Assembly (NCBI GenBank): GCA_028291455.1
Contig: JAQGHY010000336.1
Span: 1-54,858 of the forward strand
Direction of reading: 5' to 3'
Length of the DNA stretch: 54,858 nt
DNA from: Rubritepida sp.
GTDB taxonomy: Bacteria; Pseudomonadota; Alphaproteobacteria; Acetobacterales; Acetobacteraceae
Shown here: positions 34,360 to 43,664 of the stretch, in pieces
Position numbering within the stretch: the first letter of the stretch is position 1
Layout of the letters: every line of letters begins with the position of its first letter
Translations under genes and position numbers: made by a program
Notes under the pieces: generated by a model
Databases searched by the model: none
What the model saw: the letters and a program-made list of their open reading frames with translations, nothing else
Told to the model about the DNA's origin: nothing

Positions 34360-35283
34360 TTATGCCTCCCGTAGTAGGGCGGCCATGCCGGCCATGGCGG
34401 CTTCGAGACGGGCGAGAGCGACGCGTGCCTGCTCAGGCGCTACGGCCTCGAAGCGAAGCACCGTGCCGGGCACAGATTGTCCGAGGCGGTGAAGGTCGGC
34501 GGTGATGACGGTGGCGATCTTCGGATAGCCGCCTGTGGTGTGGCGGTCGGGCAGGAGCGCGATGGGCTGGCCGTTGCCGGGGACTTGGAGGCAGCCGGTG
34601 GCATTGCCGTCGGAGGCGATCTCCGGCGGTCCGATATGCGCGAGGGCCGGACCGGAGAGGCGCAAGCCCATGCGGTCCGCCTCCGCCGTGACCATGAAGT
34701 CGGCGGAGAGAAGGGCATCCAGGGCGGCTTCAGTGAAGTGGTCCGCTTGAGGGCCGAGGATGACGCGGAGCGGGCGATCGCGTTCGGCAGGAACGGGGTG
34801 GGGGAGACGGCGCTCGGGCCGGCTCGGGGCCCGGAGGAATGCCAGGGGAAGAAGGTCGTCGGCTTGCAGGCGGCGGCCTTCGAAGCCGCCGAAACCGGCG
34901 CGGGTATAGGTGGAGCAGCTGCCGAGGATGGGTGGGATCGCGAAGCCGCCTTCCACCGCCAAGTACAATGCGCCGCCAGCGATGCGGCCGATGCGCAGGG
35001 TCTCGCCACGATGAAGCGTGCGGCTTTCCAGCAAGGGAACGCCGCCTGCCGCGGAGGCGCCGGCCAGCGCGATTCGCACGCTCTCCGCCTGGACCTCGAG
35101 CGTGCAGCCGACACGGCACATTTCCAGCGCCGCCATTCCTGGCGGATTGCCGGCAACGAGGTTGGCGGTCCTGAGCGAGATCGGGTCCAGCGCGCCGGAG
35201 GGCGGCAGGCCAAGTCGCTGATGGCCGTGGCGGCCGAGATCCTGGACGGTGGTGAACAACCCGCCCTCGACGATGCAGATCAT
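34360..35283 (-). CDS. pxpC: 5-oxoprolinase subunit C (biotin-dependent carboxyltransferase/KipA family)
   Basis: This 307-residue protein is PxpC/KipA. It opens with IVEGGLFTTVQDLGRHGHQRLG and PPSGALDPISLRTANLVAGN, and contains GFGGFEGRRLQADDLLPL and TGGYPKIATVITADLHRLGQ. With PxpA and PxpB it forms the ATP-dependent 5-oxoprolinase. The start overlaps the pxpB stop as ATGA. A longer open frame in the same phase up to 36318 is rejected because it reads through pxpB antisense. Confidence 0.93.
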   Translation of the reverse strand: MICIVEGGLFTTVQDLGRHGHQRLGLPPSGALDPISLRTANLVAGNPPGMAALEMCRVGCTLEVQAESVRIALAGASAAGGVPLLESRTLHRGETLRIGRIAGGALYLAVEGGFAIPPILGSCSTYTRAGFGGFEGRRLQADDLLPLAFLRAPSRPERRLPHPVPAERDRPLRVILGPQADHFTEAALDALLSADFMVTAEADRMGLRLSGPALAHIGPPEIASDGNATGCLQVPGNGQPIALLPDRHTTGGYPKIATVITADLHRLGQSVPGTVLRFEAVAPEQARVALARLEAAMAGMAALLREA

Positions 35284-35999
35284 GGCGTGCGGCAGGTCGC
35301 GATGGGGTCGGCCTGGCCTTCGCGGAAGCTTGCTTCCAGCGAACCGAATTCGCCGGCAGACACCGGGCGGAACTCCACGGTGTCTCCGGTGGCGATCAGC
35401 GCGGGACGGTCCAGCCGCGCGGGATCGAAGAGCGGAACCGGCGTGCATCCGATGATATGCCAGCCGCCAGGGACGGTCGCTGGGTAGACCGCCGTGAAGG
35501 CATTGGCGACGCCGAGCGAGCCCGCTGGAACCGCCAGCCGCGGCGTAGTCCGGCGAGGCACGGCAAGGCGCGGGTCCAGCCCCGAGAGATAGGCGAAGCC
35601 GGGATAGCCGCCCACCATTGCCGAGTTGTAGCGGCCGCCCGCGTGGATCGCGACCAAGGCTTCGGAGGTCATCCCCAGGCGCTGAGCGAGTTCGGCCAAA
35701 TCCGGCGCATATTCGCCGTCGTAGCAGATGGGCAGCGACCATTCCGCACCATCGGCTTCCGTGGCTTCGACAGGCGGTAGTTCCCGCAGCAAACCGGTGA
35801 GCCCCCGCAGACTCAGCCGCGCCGGGTCGTAGTGGATCAGCAGCGAACGCAACGTCGGCACGCATTCGACGATGCCCTCTCGCCCGGCAAGCTGGCGGTC
35901 GAGGCTGCGCGCATGTGCGGCGGCCTCGGACGAATAGGCGTCCGCGAATTCGACCGAGAGCGCGGCGTCGCCGACCGGCAGGAGCTTTGGTGCTTGCAT
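35280..35999 (-). CDS. pxpB: 5-oxoprolinase subunit B (KipI family)
   Basis: This 239-residue protein is PxpB/KipI, with LPVGDAALSVEFAD at the N-terminus and GGRYNSAMVGGYPGFAYLSG, LDPRLAVPRRTTPRLAVPAG and PGGWHIIGCTPVPLFDP in the core. ATG 35999 gives the family N-terminus; an in-frame start at 36035 would add 12 alanine-rich residues and run into the pxpA promoter. It is transcribed away from pxpA. Confidence 0.92.
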   Translation of the reverse strand: MQAPKLLPVGDAALSVEFADAYSSEAAAHARSLDRQLAGREGIVECVPTLRSLLIHYDPARLSLRGLTGLLRELPPVEATEADGAEWSLPICYDGEYAPDLAELAQRLGMTSEALVAIHAGGRYNSAMVGGYPGFAYLSGLDPRLAVPRRTTPRLAVPAGSLGVANAFTAVYPATVPGGWHIIGCTPVPLFDPARLDRPALIATGDTVEFRPVSAGEFGSLEASFREGQADPIATCRTP

Positions 36000-36022
36000 G
36001 GAGGCGCAGTCTGCACACAGCG

Positions 36023-36051
36023 TTGCCGCCGCCAATCCCTCGCGCCATAGT
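36023..36051 (+). promoter_or_regulatory. Candidate promoter giving a leaderless pxpA transcript
   Basis: TTGCCG (36023-36028), a 17-base spacer and CATAGT (36046-36051) form a reasonable sigma-70 promoter. The ATG at 36059 starts seven bases after the -10, where transcription should begin, and no Shine-Dalgarno sequence is present. Confidence 0.5.
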
Positions 36052-36058
36052 CGGCGCC

Positions 36059-36832
36059 ATGGTGGCAGTCTCCCTCAACGCGGATCTCGGCGAAAGTTTC
36101 GGCGCCTGGCGCATGGGCGACGACGCCGCGCTGCTGCCGCTCATCAACAGCGCGAGCCTGGCCTGCGGCTTCCACGCGGGCGACCCATCCATCATGGTCG
36201 AGACGGTGAAGCTGGCCCTGGCAGCCGGTTGCAGCCTCGGCGCGCATCCCGGCTTCCCCGATCTGCAGGGCTTCGGCCGCCGCGCGCTCCGCATGTCGCC
36301 GCGCGAGGTCGAGGCCATCGTCGCCTACCAGATCGGCGCGCTGGCCGGCACCGCGGCGCTGCAGGGCGGGCGCGTCACCCATGTGAAGCCGCACGGCATG
36401 CTCAACACCATGGCGAGCGCCGATGCGGACATGGCAGCAGCCATCGCGAACGCCACGAGAGCCGTCGACCGCGACATGATCCTGGTCGTGCTACCTAGCA
36501 CCGAACTGGAAAAGGCTGGGCGCGCGATCGGGCTGCGTTGTGCAGCCGAGGGCTATGCGGACCGGCTCTACGAAGCCGACGGCACTCTAGCCTCGCGCAC
36601 GCTGCCGGATGCCGTCCATCACGACATCGCGACGATTCGCGAGCAGGCGCTCCGCATGGTGCTTGAGCGCGAGGTGATCGCGCGCGGCGGAGTCCGGCTG
36701 CGGCTGGAAGTGCAGACGCTCTGCCTGCATGGCGACGAGCCCGGCGCGGTTGAATCCGCCCGGCTCGTCCGGGAAGGCTTGCTGAAGGCAGGGGCCGAAT
36801 TGCGGACCCTGCCGGCAATGGAATTCAGCTAA
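36059..36832 (+). CDS. pxpA: 5-oxoprolinase subunit A (LamB/YcsF family)
   Basis: This 257-residue protein is PxpA. The hallmark SLNADLGESFGAW, then SLACGFHAGDP, LGAHPGFPDLQGFGRR and HVKPHGMLN are all intact, as is the C-terminal QTLCLHGDEPGAV. It acts with PxpBC to hydrolyse 5-oxoproline to glutamate. Unusually, it is divergent from pxpBC instead of lying in one operon with them. The 59-base gap between pxpB and pxpA would then carry both promoters. Confidence 0.94.
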   Translation: MVAVSLNADLGESFGAWRMGDDAALLPLINSASLACGFHAGDPSIMVETVKLALAAGCSLGAHPGFPDLQGFGRRALRMSPREVEAIVAYQIGALAGTAALQGGRVTHVKPHGMLNTMASADADMAAAIANATRAVDRDMILVVLPSTELEKAGRAIGLRCAAEGYADRLYEADGTLASRTLPDAVHHDIATIREQALRMVLEREVIARGGVRLRLEVQTLCLHGDEPGAVESARLVREGLLKAGAELRTLPAMEFS

Positions 36833-36842
36833 AGGCCCGCGC

Positions 36843-38648
36843 TCAGCCTATCTTCGGCGCCTTCGCCGGTGGCAGCTGCACGCGGATGGAGAGCTCCTTT
36901 AAGCGAATTTCCTCGACGGGGGCAGGCGCTCCCATCATGAGGTCTTCGGCCTGCTGGTTCATCGGGAAGAGGATGACCTCGCGGATATTCGGCTCATCGG
37001 CCAGCAGCATGACGATGCGGTCGATGCCCGGCGCGGACCCGCCATGCGGCGGGGCGCCGTAGCGGAAGGCGTTCAGCATGCCGCCGAAGCGCGCCTCGAC
37101 GACCTGGGGGCCATAGCCCGCGATCTCGAAGGCGCGGAGCATGATTTCCGGACGGTGGTTCCGGATCGCGCCCGAGGACAGCTCTATGCCGTTGCAGACG
37201 ATGTCGTACTGGTAGGCCTTGATGTCGAGCGGGTTCATCGTGTTCAGCGCCTCAAGCTCGCCCTGCGGCATGCTGAAGGGGTTGTGGCTGAAGTCGATCT
37301 GGCCGCTTTCCTCGTTCAACTCATACATCGGGAAGTCGGTGACCCAGCAGAAGCGATAGGCCTCGGACTCGACCAGGCCGAGTTCGGTGCCGATTCGGGT
37401 GCGCGCCTTGCCGGCGAGCTTGGCCGCGTCCTCGACCTTGCCGGCCGCGAAGAAGACGGCGTCGCCGTCCTTCAGGCCGAGGCTGTCGCGGATCGCGAGC
37501 GCGCGGTCCGCCTCCAGGTTCTTCGCGATCGGCCCGCCGGCCACGCCATCGGCGAAGGTGATGTAGCCCAGGCCGCCGGCACCCTCGCTGCGGGCCCATT
37601 CGTTAAGCTGGTCGAAGAAGCGGCGCGGCTGGCCGCCGGCACCGGGGGCCGGGATCGCGCGGACCACGCCGCCCGACGCGGTGACCTTGGCGAAGAGCCC
37701 GAAGCTGCCGCCGGCGAACTGCTCGCTGACATCGGCGATGCGCAGCGGGTTGCGGAGGTCGGGTTTGTCGCTGCCAAATTCCAGCATCGCCTGGTCGAAG
37801 GGGATGCGCGGGAAGGGCGCCTGCGTGACCTTGCGCTCCTTGCCGGTCCAGGCCGCGAATTCGTTGAAGACGCCAGTCAGCACCGGCTCGATGGCGGCGA
37901 AGACGTCTTCCTGGGTGACGAAGCTCATCTCGAAATCGAGCTGGTAGAATTCGCCGGGCGAGCGGTCCGCGCGGCTCGCCTCGTCACGGAAGCAGGGCGC
38001 GATCTGGAAGTAGCGATCGAAGCCCGCGACCATGGCGAGCTGCTTGAACTGCTGCGGCGCCTGAGGCAGCGCGTAAAACTTTCCGGGGTGCATGCGGGCG
38101 GGGACCAGGAAGTCGCGCGCGCCCTCGGGGCTGCTTGCGGTCAGGATCGGCGTCTGGAACTCGGTGAAGCCCTGGTCGATCATGCGGCGGCGGATGGACG
38201 CGATGACGGAGCTGCGCAGCATCAGGTTGCGGTGCTGCTTCTCGCGCCGCAGGTCGAGGAAGCGGTAGCGCAGGCGCAGTTCCTCAGGGAATTCCGCCTC
38301 GCCGGCCACCTGGATGGGCAGCAGTTCGGCGGCGGATTGAACCACCAGCTCGCGCACGCGCAGCTCGATGGCGCCGGTCGGCAGCTTCTCGTTGACGGTG
38401 TTGCCCTCGCGCGAAACCACGTCTCCGGTGACGGTGATGACGCTCTCGGCGCGAAGCTTGTCCGCGATTTCGAAGACGGCCGAACCTTGCGGGATGACGC
38501 ATTGCGTCAGGCCGTAATGGTCGCGCAGGTCGATGAAGAGCAGGCCGCCATGGTCGCGCTTGCGGTGCACCCAGCCGGAGAGGCGAGCGGTCTGCCCGGC
38601 GTTCTCGGCGCGAAGGGCGCCGCAGGTATGGGTGCGGTAGGCGTGCAT
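36843..38648 (-). CDS. aspS: Aspartyl-tRNA synthetase, probably non-discriminating
   Basis: This 601-residue bacterial-type class II synthetase has the anticodon-binding OB fold at the N-terminus ([21 protein letters not shown], in parts), motif 2 [11 protein letters not shown] and motif 3 [14 protein letters not shown]. His33 in RDHGG and a glycine in REGNTVN match residues associated with non-discriminating enzymes that also charge tRNA-Asn. ATG 38648 ([10 protein letters not shown]) is the family start; ATG 38666 is possible. Convergent with pxpA with 10 bases between. Confidence 0.95.
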   Translation of the reverse strand: MHAYRTHTCGALRAENAGQTARLSGWVHRKRDHGGLLFIDLRDHYGLTQCVIPQGSAVFEIADKLRAESVITVTGDVVSREGNTVNEKLPTGAIELRVRELVVQSAAELLPIQVAGEAEFPEELRLRYRFLDLRREKQHRNLMLRSSVIASIRRRMIDQGFTEFQTPILTASSPEGARDFLVPARMHPGKFYALPQAPQQFKQLAMVAGFDRYFQIAPCFRDEASRADRSPGEFYQLDFEMSFVTQEDVFAAIEPVLTGVFNEFAAWTGKERKVTQAPFPRIPFDQAMLEFGSDKPDLRNPLRIADVSEQFAGGSFGLFAKVTASGGVVRAIPAPGAGGQPRRFFDQLNEWARSEGAGGLGYITFADGVAGGPIAKNLEADRALAIRDSLGLKDGDAVFFAAGKVEDAAKLAGKARTRIGTELGLVESEAYRFCWVTDFPMYELNEESGQIDFSHNPFSMPQGELEALNTMNPLDIKAYQYDIVCNGIELSSGAIRNHRPEIMLRAFEIAGYGPQVVEARFGGMLNAFRYGAPPHGGSAPGIDRIVMLLADEPNIREVILFPMNQQAEDLMMGAPAPVEEIRLKELSIRVQLPPAKAPKIG

Positions 38649-38677
38649 GAGGACCTGCGATGACATGGGAATGAGGG

Positions 38678-38694
38678 CGGAAAGGGCCTTTCCG
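38678..38694. promoter_or_regulatory. 7-bp dyad in the aspS/rnd divergent region
   Basis: CGGAAAG and CTTTCCG flank GGC, giving a 17-base perfect inverted repeat between the divergent aspS and rnd genes. It lies 30 bases before aspS and could be an operator or an mRNA leader stem. I recognise no T-box or other aminoacyl-tRNA sensor. Confidence 0.3.
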
Positions 38695-38754
38695 GCGCCC
38701 CTCTGTCAAGACACGCCCTTGCATGGCGGCCGATCCCGCCCCAAAGGCAATCCC

Positions 38755-39930
38755 ATGGCGCGCATGCAAGACCCCACACCCCGACTCATCACCCAGACCG
38801 CCGAGCTCGCCGAGCTGTGCGATCGGCTGCGCAAAGAGCCCTTCGTGACCGTGGACACCGAGTTCATGCGCGAGCGCACCTATTGGCCGGAGCTCTGCGT
38901 CGTGCAGCTCGCGGGCGAGAGCGAGGTGGCGGTGGTGGATGCCGAGGCGGAGGGCATGGACTTGGCCCCCCTCGGGGACCTGCTGGCCGACCCCGCCGTG
39001 GTGAAGGTGTTCCACGCCGCGCGGCAGGACGTGGAAATCTTCCTGCTGAAGTTCGGCGCGGTTCCGACGCCGCTCTTCGACACGCAGGTGGCTGCCATGG
39101 TGGCCGGTTTCGGCGACCAGGCGAGCTACGACAGCCTGGTGCGGGCGCTGGCAGGGGCCTCAATCGATAAGGCGCATCGCTTCAGCGACTGGTCGGCCCG
39201 CCCGCTCTCCGCTTCGCAGATCACCTATGCGGCCGGCGACGTGACCCATCTGCGCCGAGTTTATCTCGCCCTGCGGGAGCGGCTGCTGGCCGAGGGCCGG
39301 CTGGACTGGGTGGCGCAGGAGATGGACGCGCTGCTGGAGCCGTCCACCTACATCACCGAACCGGTGGAGGCCTGGGAGCGGCTGAAACCGAAATCTACGA
39401 ATCGGCGCTTCCTTGCCGTACTGCGAGCCGCCGCCGCCTGGCGCGAGGCGGAGGCGCAGCGGATCAACATCCCCCGCGGCCGGCTGGTGAAGGACGAGTC
39501 CCTGGCCGAGGTCGCGGCGACGGCGCCCGAGACTGTGGAGCAGCTGGCGCGGGTGCGCGGCGTCTCCGAGGGTTTCGCACGCGGCAAGTCGGGCGTGTCG
39601 TTGCTGGCGGCGATCACCGAGGCGAAAAATCTCACAGAAGACGAACTGCCCATGCCGCTGGAGGCGCGTCGCGGGGCAGGGGCCTCGCCCGCGCTTGTGG
39701 CGCTGCTGAAGGTGCTGCTGGCCGCCAGCGCCGAGGCGCACAATGTCGCGCCGAAGCTGATCGCCGATACCGAGGACCTGGAGCGGCTGGCGAGCGAGAC
39801 AGAACCCGATATCCGCGCGCTGCAAGGCTGGCGGCGGGAGGTGTTCGGTGAGGACGCGATGTCGCTAAAGACAGGGCAATTGGCGCTTGGCGTGGCCGGG
39901 CGGCGGGTACGGCTGATCCGGACGGAGTAG
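38755..39930 (+). CDS. rnd: Ribonuclease D
   Basis: This 391-residue 3'-5' exoribonuclease matures tRNA 3' ends. The DEDD catalytic set is visible: Asp34 and Glu36 (DTEFMRE), Asp92 (AARQDVE) and Asp162 with Tyr158 (YAAGD). An HRDC domain follows at about 205-285 (RRFLAVLRAAAAWREAEAQ). ATG 38755 follows AAAGG; ATG 38764 is possible. Its stop is one base from the convergent aldolase stop. Confidence 0.94.
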   Translation: MARMQDPTPRLITQTAELAELCDRLRKEPFVTVDTEFMRERTYWPELCVVQLAGESEVAVVDAEAEGMDLAPLGDLLADPAVVKVFHAARQDVEIFLLKFGAVPTPLFDTQVAAMVAGFGDQASYDSLVRALAGASIDKAHRFSDWSARPLSASQITYAAGDVTHLRRVYLALRERLLAEGRLDWVAQEMDALLEPSTYITEPVEAWERLKPKSTNRRFLAVLRAAAAWREAEAQRINIPRGRLVKDESLAEVAATAPETVEQLARVRGVSEGFARGKSGVSLLAAITEAKNLTEDELPMPLEARRGAGASPALVALLKVLLAASAEAHNVAPKLIADTEDLERLASETEPDIRALQGWRREVFGEDAMSLKTGQLALGVAGRRVRLIRTE

Positions 39931-39931
39931 T

Positions 39932-40564
39932 CTAGCTAAGCCGCCCGTAGCCACCGAACTGCCTGGTCACCGCCACCATCTCCTCGGCGGTAAGCAGCAC
40001 CGGCTTCAGCCCCGCCTGCAGCAGGTCCAGATACTCTCCGGCAAGGTTTTCGACCTCCCGCGCCAGCGTCTCCGCCGCGGCGAGGCTGCTGCCGATCGCA
40101 ACCACGCCATGATTGGCCAGCAGGCAGGCCCGGCGACCCCGCATGGCGGCCACCGCCGCCTCCGCCAGCTCTTGCGTACCGAAGGTCGCGTAGCCCGAGC
40201 AGGCGATGTCGTCGCCGCCCGCCAGCGCGATCATGTAGTGGAACGCCGGCAAGCCCAGTCTCGCACATGAGAGCGCCGTCGCACGCGGACTATGCGTGTG
40301 CACCAGCGCCTTCGCCTCCGGCCGTGCCGCATAGATCGAAGCATGCAGCCGCCATTCGGAGGAGGGGCGGCGGGTGCCGTCCAGCACCGTCCCGTCCAGC
40401 GCCACCTCCACCAGATCCGTCTCGGCTAGTGCCGCATAGGGCATGCCAGAAGGCGTGATGCGGAACCCGCCTTCGGTCCGCAGGGAGACGTTGCCCGACT
40501 TGCTCGGCATATGGCCCAGCGCATCGAGGCGCCGGGCGCAGGCGATCAGCTCCGCGGAGTTCAC
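39932..40564 (-). CDS. Class II aldolase family protein (fuculose-phosphate aldolase-like)
   Basis: This 210-residue protein has the complete aldolase set: SGNVSLR and TPSGMPY for phosphate and substrate binding, Glu70 (SSEWRLH), His89 and His91 (HTHSPRA) and His152 (ANHGVV). It is shorter and closer to L-fuculose-phosphate aldolase than the gene at 24263. GTG 40564 forms a GTGA overlap with the upstream glutathione transferase gene, fixing the start. The substrate is not predictable. Confidence 0.9.
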   Translation of the reverse strand: MNSAELIACARRLDALGHMPSKSGNVSLRTEGGFRITPSGMPYAALAETDLVEVALDGTVLDGTRRPSSEWRLHASIYAARPEAKALVHTHSPRATALSCARLGLPAFHYMIALAGGDDIACSGYATFGTQELAEAAVAAMRGRRACLLANHGVVAIGSSLAAAETLAREVENLAGEYLDLLQAGLKPVLLTAEEMVAVTRQFGGYGRLS

Positions 40565-41172
40565 GCCGCGTCGCGCAGCTTCCGCGCCGCTAGCGCAGCC
40601 GGGCGGGCGAAGCAGCGGTCCAGCCAGGCCTTTACCTTGGGGTGTCCGCCGTAGTCGAACTTGTTGGACCAGGAGCCGTAGAGCACGCTGGCCAGGTTGC
40701 AGTCGGCGATGGTGAAGTTCTCGCTCACGACATGGGACCGCCCCGCTAGCTGCCCCTCCAGTACGTCGAAGCGCGCAATGAGCCCGGCCGCTCCTGCCGC
40801 GGCCGTGCCGGAATCGCGCTCCTCCGGCGGACGGATATAGGTGTTGTAGGCCCATTGCCCTGCGGAGGGCTCGACCTCCGTCGCGGCCCAGAGCGTCCAT
40901 TGCAGCACACGGCTCATATCGTCGCCGGCCGGGCTGAGCGGCGCGCCGGCCTTGGCCGCGATGTGCAGGTTGATGGCCAGGCTCTCGAACAGCACGAGGT
41001 CGCCATCCTCCATCACCGGGATCTTGCCGTTCGGATTGACCTTCAAATGCATGGGCGTCTTGGTACCGGTTCCCATGCTGACGGGCACGAGCTCATAGGG
41101 CACGCCGGCTTCCTCCGCGGCCCAGATGCATCGGAAGGCGCGGCTCTTGGGTGTGCCGTGGATCTTCAGCAT
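40561..41172 (-). CDS. Glutathione S-transferase family protein
   Basis: This 203-residue protein has an N-terminal thioredoxin-like domain (LKIHGTPKSRAFRCIWAAEE, NPNGKIPVMEDGDLVLFESLAI) and a C-terminal helical domain ending FTIADCNLASVLYGSW. It fits the bacterial Gst family that uses glutathione in detoxification or isomerisation. GGAGAG precedes the ATG. It is coupled to the class II aldolase gene by a GTGA overlap. Confidence 0.9.
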   Translation of the reverse strand: MLKIHGTPKSRAFRCIWAAEEAGVPYELVPVSMGTGTKTPMHLKVNPNGKIPVMEDGDLVLFESLAINLHIAAKAGAPLSPAGDDMSRVLQWTLWAATEVEPSAGQWAYNTYIRPPEERDSGTAAAGAAGLIARFDVLEGQLAGRSHVVSENFTIADCNLASVLYGSWSNKFDYGGHPKVKAWLDRCFARPAALAARKLRDAA

Positions 41173-41239
41173 TTCGCTCTCCGGGGTAGATGCTTGAGCT
41201 TCAACTTAGCCTCTTAATCGGACAGGACAAAGCCGCGGA

Positions 41240-41458
41240 TCAGGATCGCGGCGTTGCCGGATGCGTCGTTGCGCGCGCCTCAGCGATGGACTTGGCATGT
41301 GCGACGGTGGCGCGCTGGAAGCGCACCACCAGGACGGCCCAGATGGCGAGCACGAACAGCGCCCAGAGGAAGCCGTGATATTGCAGAACCACCGCCGCGC
41401 AGACCACCCAACCCAGCGACAGGATCATCCCCTGCCGCATGAGGGAGAGCAGCGGCAT
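41240..41458 (-). CDS. Small membrane protein coupled to DoxX
   Basis: This 72-residue protein has two hydrophobic segments (about residues 11-27 and 29-46) and a basic, soluble tail. I do not recognise a family. It is likely real because its ATG overlaps the DoxX stop in a TGATG and its codon use matches its neighbours. Role unknown; a DoxX-associated membrane partner is the simplest reading. Confidence 0.6.
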   Translation of the reverse strand: MPLLSLMRQGMILSLGWVVCAAVVLQYHGFLWALFVLAIWAVLVVRFQRATVAHAKSIAEARATTHPATPRS

Positions 41459-41841
41459 CAGCGCTTGCGCTGAGCGTCCAGGCTCCAGGGGCCGGGGCCG
41501 GCGAAGAAGAAGTAGAGCAGGATGAAGCAGTAGAGGATCGCCGCATCGCCGCCGTTCACCGCCGGAAAGATGCTGCGCGGCGCATGGGCGATGAAATAGG
41601 CGAAGGCCATGAAGCCCGAGAGCACGAAGCCGACGGGCCGCGTGAAGAGCCCGATCAGCATCAGGATTCCGCCGACGATTTCCAGCGTGCCGGCGGCGCC
41701 GAGCAACGAGAAAAGTTCCGGCGCGGCGTTGGCGCGGGGCGGGATGCCGAGGAATTTCTGCGTCCCGTGCATGAGCACAAGCAATCCGACGATGATTCGC
41801 AGCACGCTGCGGAAGCGCGGGGCCCAGAGGTCGAGGTTCAT
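41458..41841 (-). CDS. DoxX family membrane protein
   Basis: This 127-residue protein has four predicted membrane segments and the DoxX pattern RIIVGLLVLMHGTQKFLGIP, followed by GTLEIVGGILMLIGLFTRPV and FAYFIAHAPRSIFPAVNGGD. DoxX-type proteins occur in respiratory or redox-stress membrane complexes, with the exact role usually unknown. AAAGGA precedes the ATG. It is coupled to the small membrane protein downstream. Confidence 0.9.
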   Translation of the reverse strand: MNLDLWAPRFRSVLRIIVGLLVLMHGTQKFLGIPPRANAAPELFSLLGAAGTLEIVGGILMLIGLFTRPVGFVLSGFMAFAYFIAHAPRSIFPAVNGGDAAILYCFILLYFFFAGPGPWSLDAQRKR

Positions 41842-41910
41842 GTCGCGTCCTTTTGTGATCGGGTCAGCCGAGTCGGTGTCCCACCTCCGCCAGTACCAGA
41901 TATTTCCTGC

Positions 41911-41920
41911 CGGTTAACCG
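41911..41920. promoter_or_regulatory. 10-bp palindrome upstream of the DoxX pair
   Basis: CGGTTAACCG is a perfect palindrome about 70 bases before the DoxX start and 28 bases after the ETF-QO stop. It could be an operator for the doxX pair. A TGCCC/GGGCA element next to it may instead terminate the ETF-QO transcript. Confidence 0.3.
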
Positions 41921-41947
41921 CCAAAAACTTTTGCCCGGGGCAGGGGC

Positions 41948-43576
41948 TCACATGCCTCCGGGGTAGTTCGGGCCGCCGCCGCCTTCGGGCGTCTTCCAGT
42001 CGATGTTCTGCGTCGGATCCTTGATGTCGCAGGTTTTGCAATGCACGCAGTTCTGCGCGTTGATCACCAAATGCGGGTTGCCCTCTTCCACGCCCACCGC
42101 CTCGTAGACGGCGGCAGGGCAGTAGCGGCTCTCGGGGCTCGCGAACTTCTCCCAGTTTTCGCCGAGCCACTTGCCGGGGTCGCGCAACACGAGGTGGGAG
42201 GGCTGGTTCTCCGCATGGTTGGTGTTCGACAGGAACACCGAGGAGAGCCGGTCGAAGCTCAGCACGCCATCGGGCTTCGGATAGACGATGCGCGTGGCGT
42301 CGGCCGCCTTCTTCAGGCTGTCGCTGTCAGCATGGTGCGTCATCGTCCAGGGCGCCCTGCCGCGGAGGACATAGGTGTCGAGGCCAGCATTGATCAGCCC
42401 GCCCCAGAGGCCGAATTTCGCGAAGCCGGATCGAACGTTGCGGACGCCCGACAACTCACTCCAGACCCAGGAGGCCTTGAGCATCTCCGGGTAAGCATCG
42501 AGTACCGGCGGTTTCGCCCCGGCCAGGGCCCCATGCACGGCCTCGGCCGCAACCATGCCGGACTTCATCGAAGTGTGCGTCCCCTTGATCTTCGGCACGT
42601 TGAGGAAGCCGGCCGTATCGCCGATCAGCATTCCCCCGGGGAAGACCAGCTTGGGGATGGACTGCAGCCCGCCCTCGTTCAGCGCGCGCGCCCCGTAGCT
42701 GACGCGCTTGCCGCCCTTGAGCATCGCGGCCACCGCCGGGTGATGCTTGAAGCGCTGGAACTCGTCGAAGGGCGAGAGCCAGGGGTTCGGATAGTCGAGA
42801 CCGATGACGAAGCCGATGCTGACGAGGTTGTCGCCCAGCATGTAGAGCCATGAACCGCCATAGGTGTCGCTCTTCAGCGGCCAGCCGGTGCTGTGCCAGG
42901 TCAGGCCGGGCTTGTGCTGCTCCTTCGGGATTTCCCAGAGCTCCTTGATGCCGAGGCCGAAGGTCTGCGGGGCGCATTCCGCGCGCAGGTCGTAAATCTC
43001 GAAGAGCTTCTTGGTCAGGCTGCCGCGGCAGCCCTCGGCGAAGAGCGTGTAGGTCGCCCGCAACTCCATGCCCGGCTGATAATCGGGGCCCTTCTCGCCG
43101 TTCTTCAGGATGCCCATGACGCCGGCAACCACGCCCTTCACGACGCCATCCTCGATGATCGTCTCCGAGGCCGCGAAACCGGGGTAGATCTCGACGCCCA
43201 GCGCCTCGGCCTTTGCACCCAGCCAGCGCGCCACGTTGCCGAGGCTGACGATGTAGTTGCCGTGATTGTTCATCTGCGGCGGGGTCGGCAGCCTGAAGGC
43301 GCGTTTCTCCGTCAGCAGCATAAAGCGGTCTTCGGTGACGGGCGTGGCGAGGTCGGGCGGGCTGTCGCGCCAATCCGGCAGCAGCTCGTCCAGCGCGCGG
43401 GGTTCGAGCACGGCGCCACTCAGAATATGCGCGCCGACTTCGCTGCCTTTCTCGACGATGCAGACGGTGAGATCGGGGGAAAGCTGCTTCAGACGGATCG
43501 CGGCGGCGAGCCCGGCCGGGCCGGCACCCACGATCAACACGTCGAACTCCATGCTTTCGCGTTCTTCGCTCATCAT
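41948..43576 (-). CDS. Electron transfer flavoprotein-ubiquinone oxidoreductase
   Basis: This 542-residue inner-membrane-associated enzyme passes electrons from ETF to ubiquinone. FAD-binding [16 protein letters not shown] is near the N-terminus, and the C-terminal ferredoxin-like domain carries RYCPAAVYE plus [13 protein letters not shown] for the 4Fe-4S cluster. AAAGGG precedes tandem ATGs at 43576 and 43573; either may be used. It would serve acyl-CoA dehydrogenases such as that at 27466. Divergent from the uracil-DNA glycosylase gene. Confidence 0.95.
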   Translation of the reverse strand: MMSEERESMEFDVLIVGAGPAGLAAAIRLKQLSPDLTVCIVEKGSEVGAHILSGAVLEPRALDELLPDWRDSPPDLATPVTEDRFMLLTEKRAFRLPTPPQMNNHGNYIVSLGNVARWLGAKAEALGVEIYPGFAASETIIEDGVVKGVVAGVMGILKNGEKGPDYQPGMELRATYTLFAEGCRGSLTKKLFEIYDLRAECAPQTFGLGIKELWEIPKEQHKPGLTWHSTGWPLKSDTYGGSWLYMLGDNLVSIGFVIGLDYPNPWLSPFDEFQRFKHHPAVAAMLKGGKRVSYGARALNEGGLQSIPKLVFPGGMLIGDTAGFLNVPKIKGTHTSMKSGMVAAEAVHGALAGAKPPVLDAYPEMLKASWVWSELSGVRNVRSGFAKFGLWGGLINAGLDTYVLRGRAPWTMTHHADSDSLKKAADATRIVYPKPDGVLSFDRLSSVFLSNTNHAENQPSHLVLRDPGKWLGENWEKFASPESRYCPAAVYEAVGVEEGNPHLVINAQNCVHCKTCDIKDPTQNIDWKTPEGGGGPNYPGGM

Positions 43577-43664
43577 TCTCACCCTTTCCGCCACAGATTC
43601 TTGTTCCAACGTCCTAAACGAGCCGGAGCTTCCACGTAAGCCGCGGGGCGGGCTAGAAACACGT

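Noticed and set aside
35284-36318. 652-residue fusion of an N-terminal domain to PxpC
   Set aside because: The extension runs across pxpB in another frame. PxpC starts at 35283 in an ATGA overlap with pxpB.
37044-38663. 539-codon plus-strand open frame opposite aspS
   Set aside because: aspS is certain from its motifs; the antisense product is Ala/Asp/Gly-rich with no recognisable domain.
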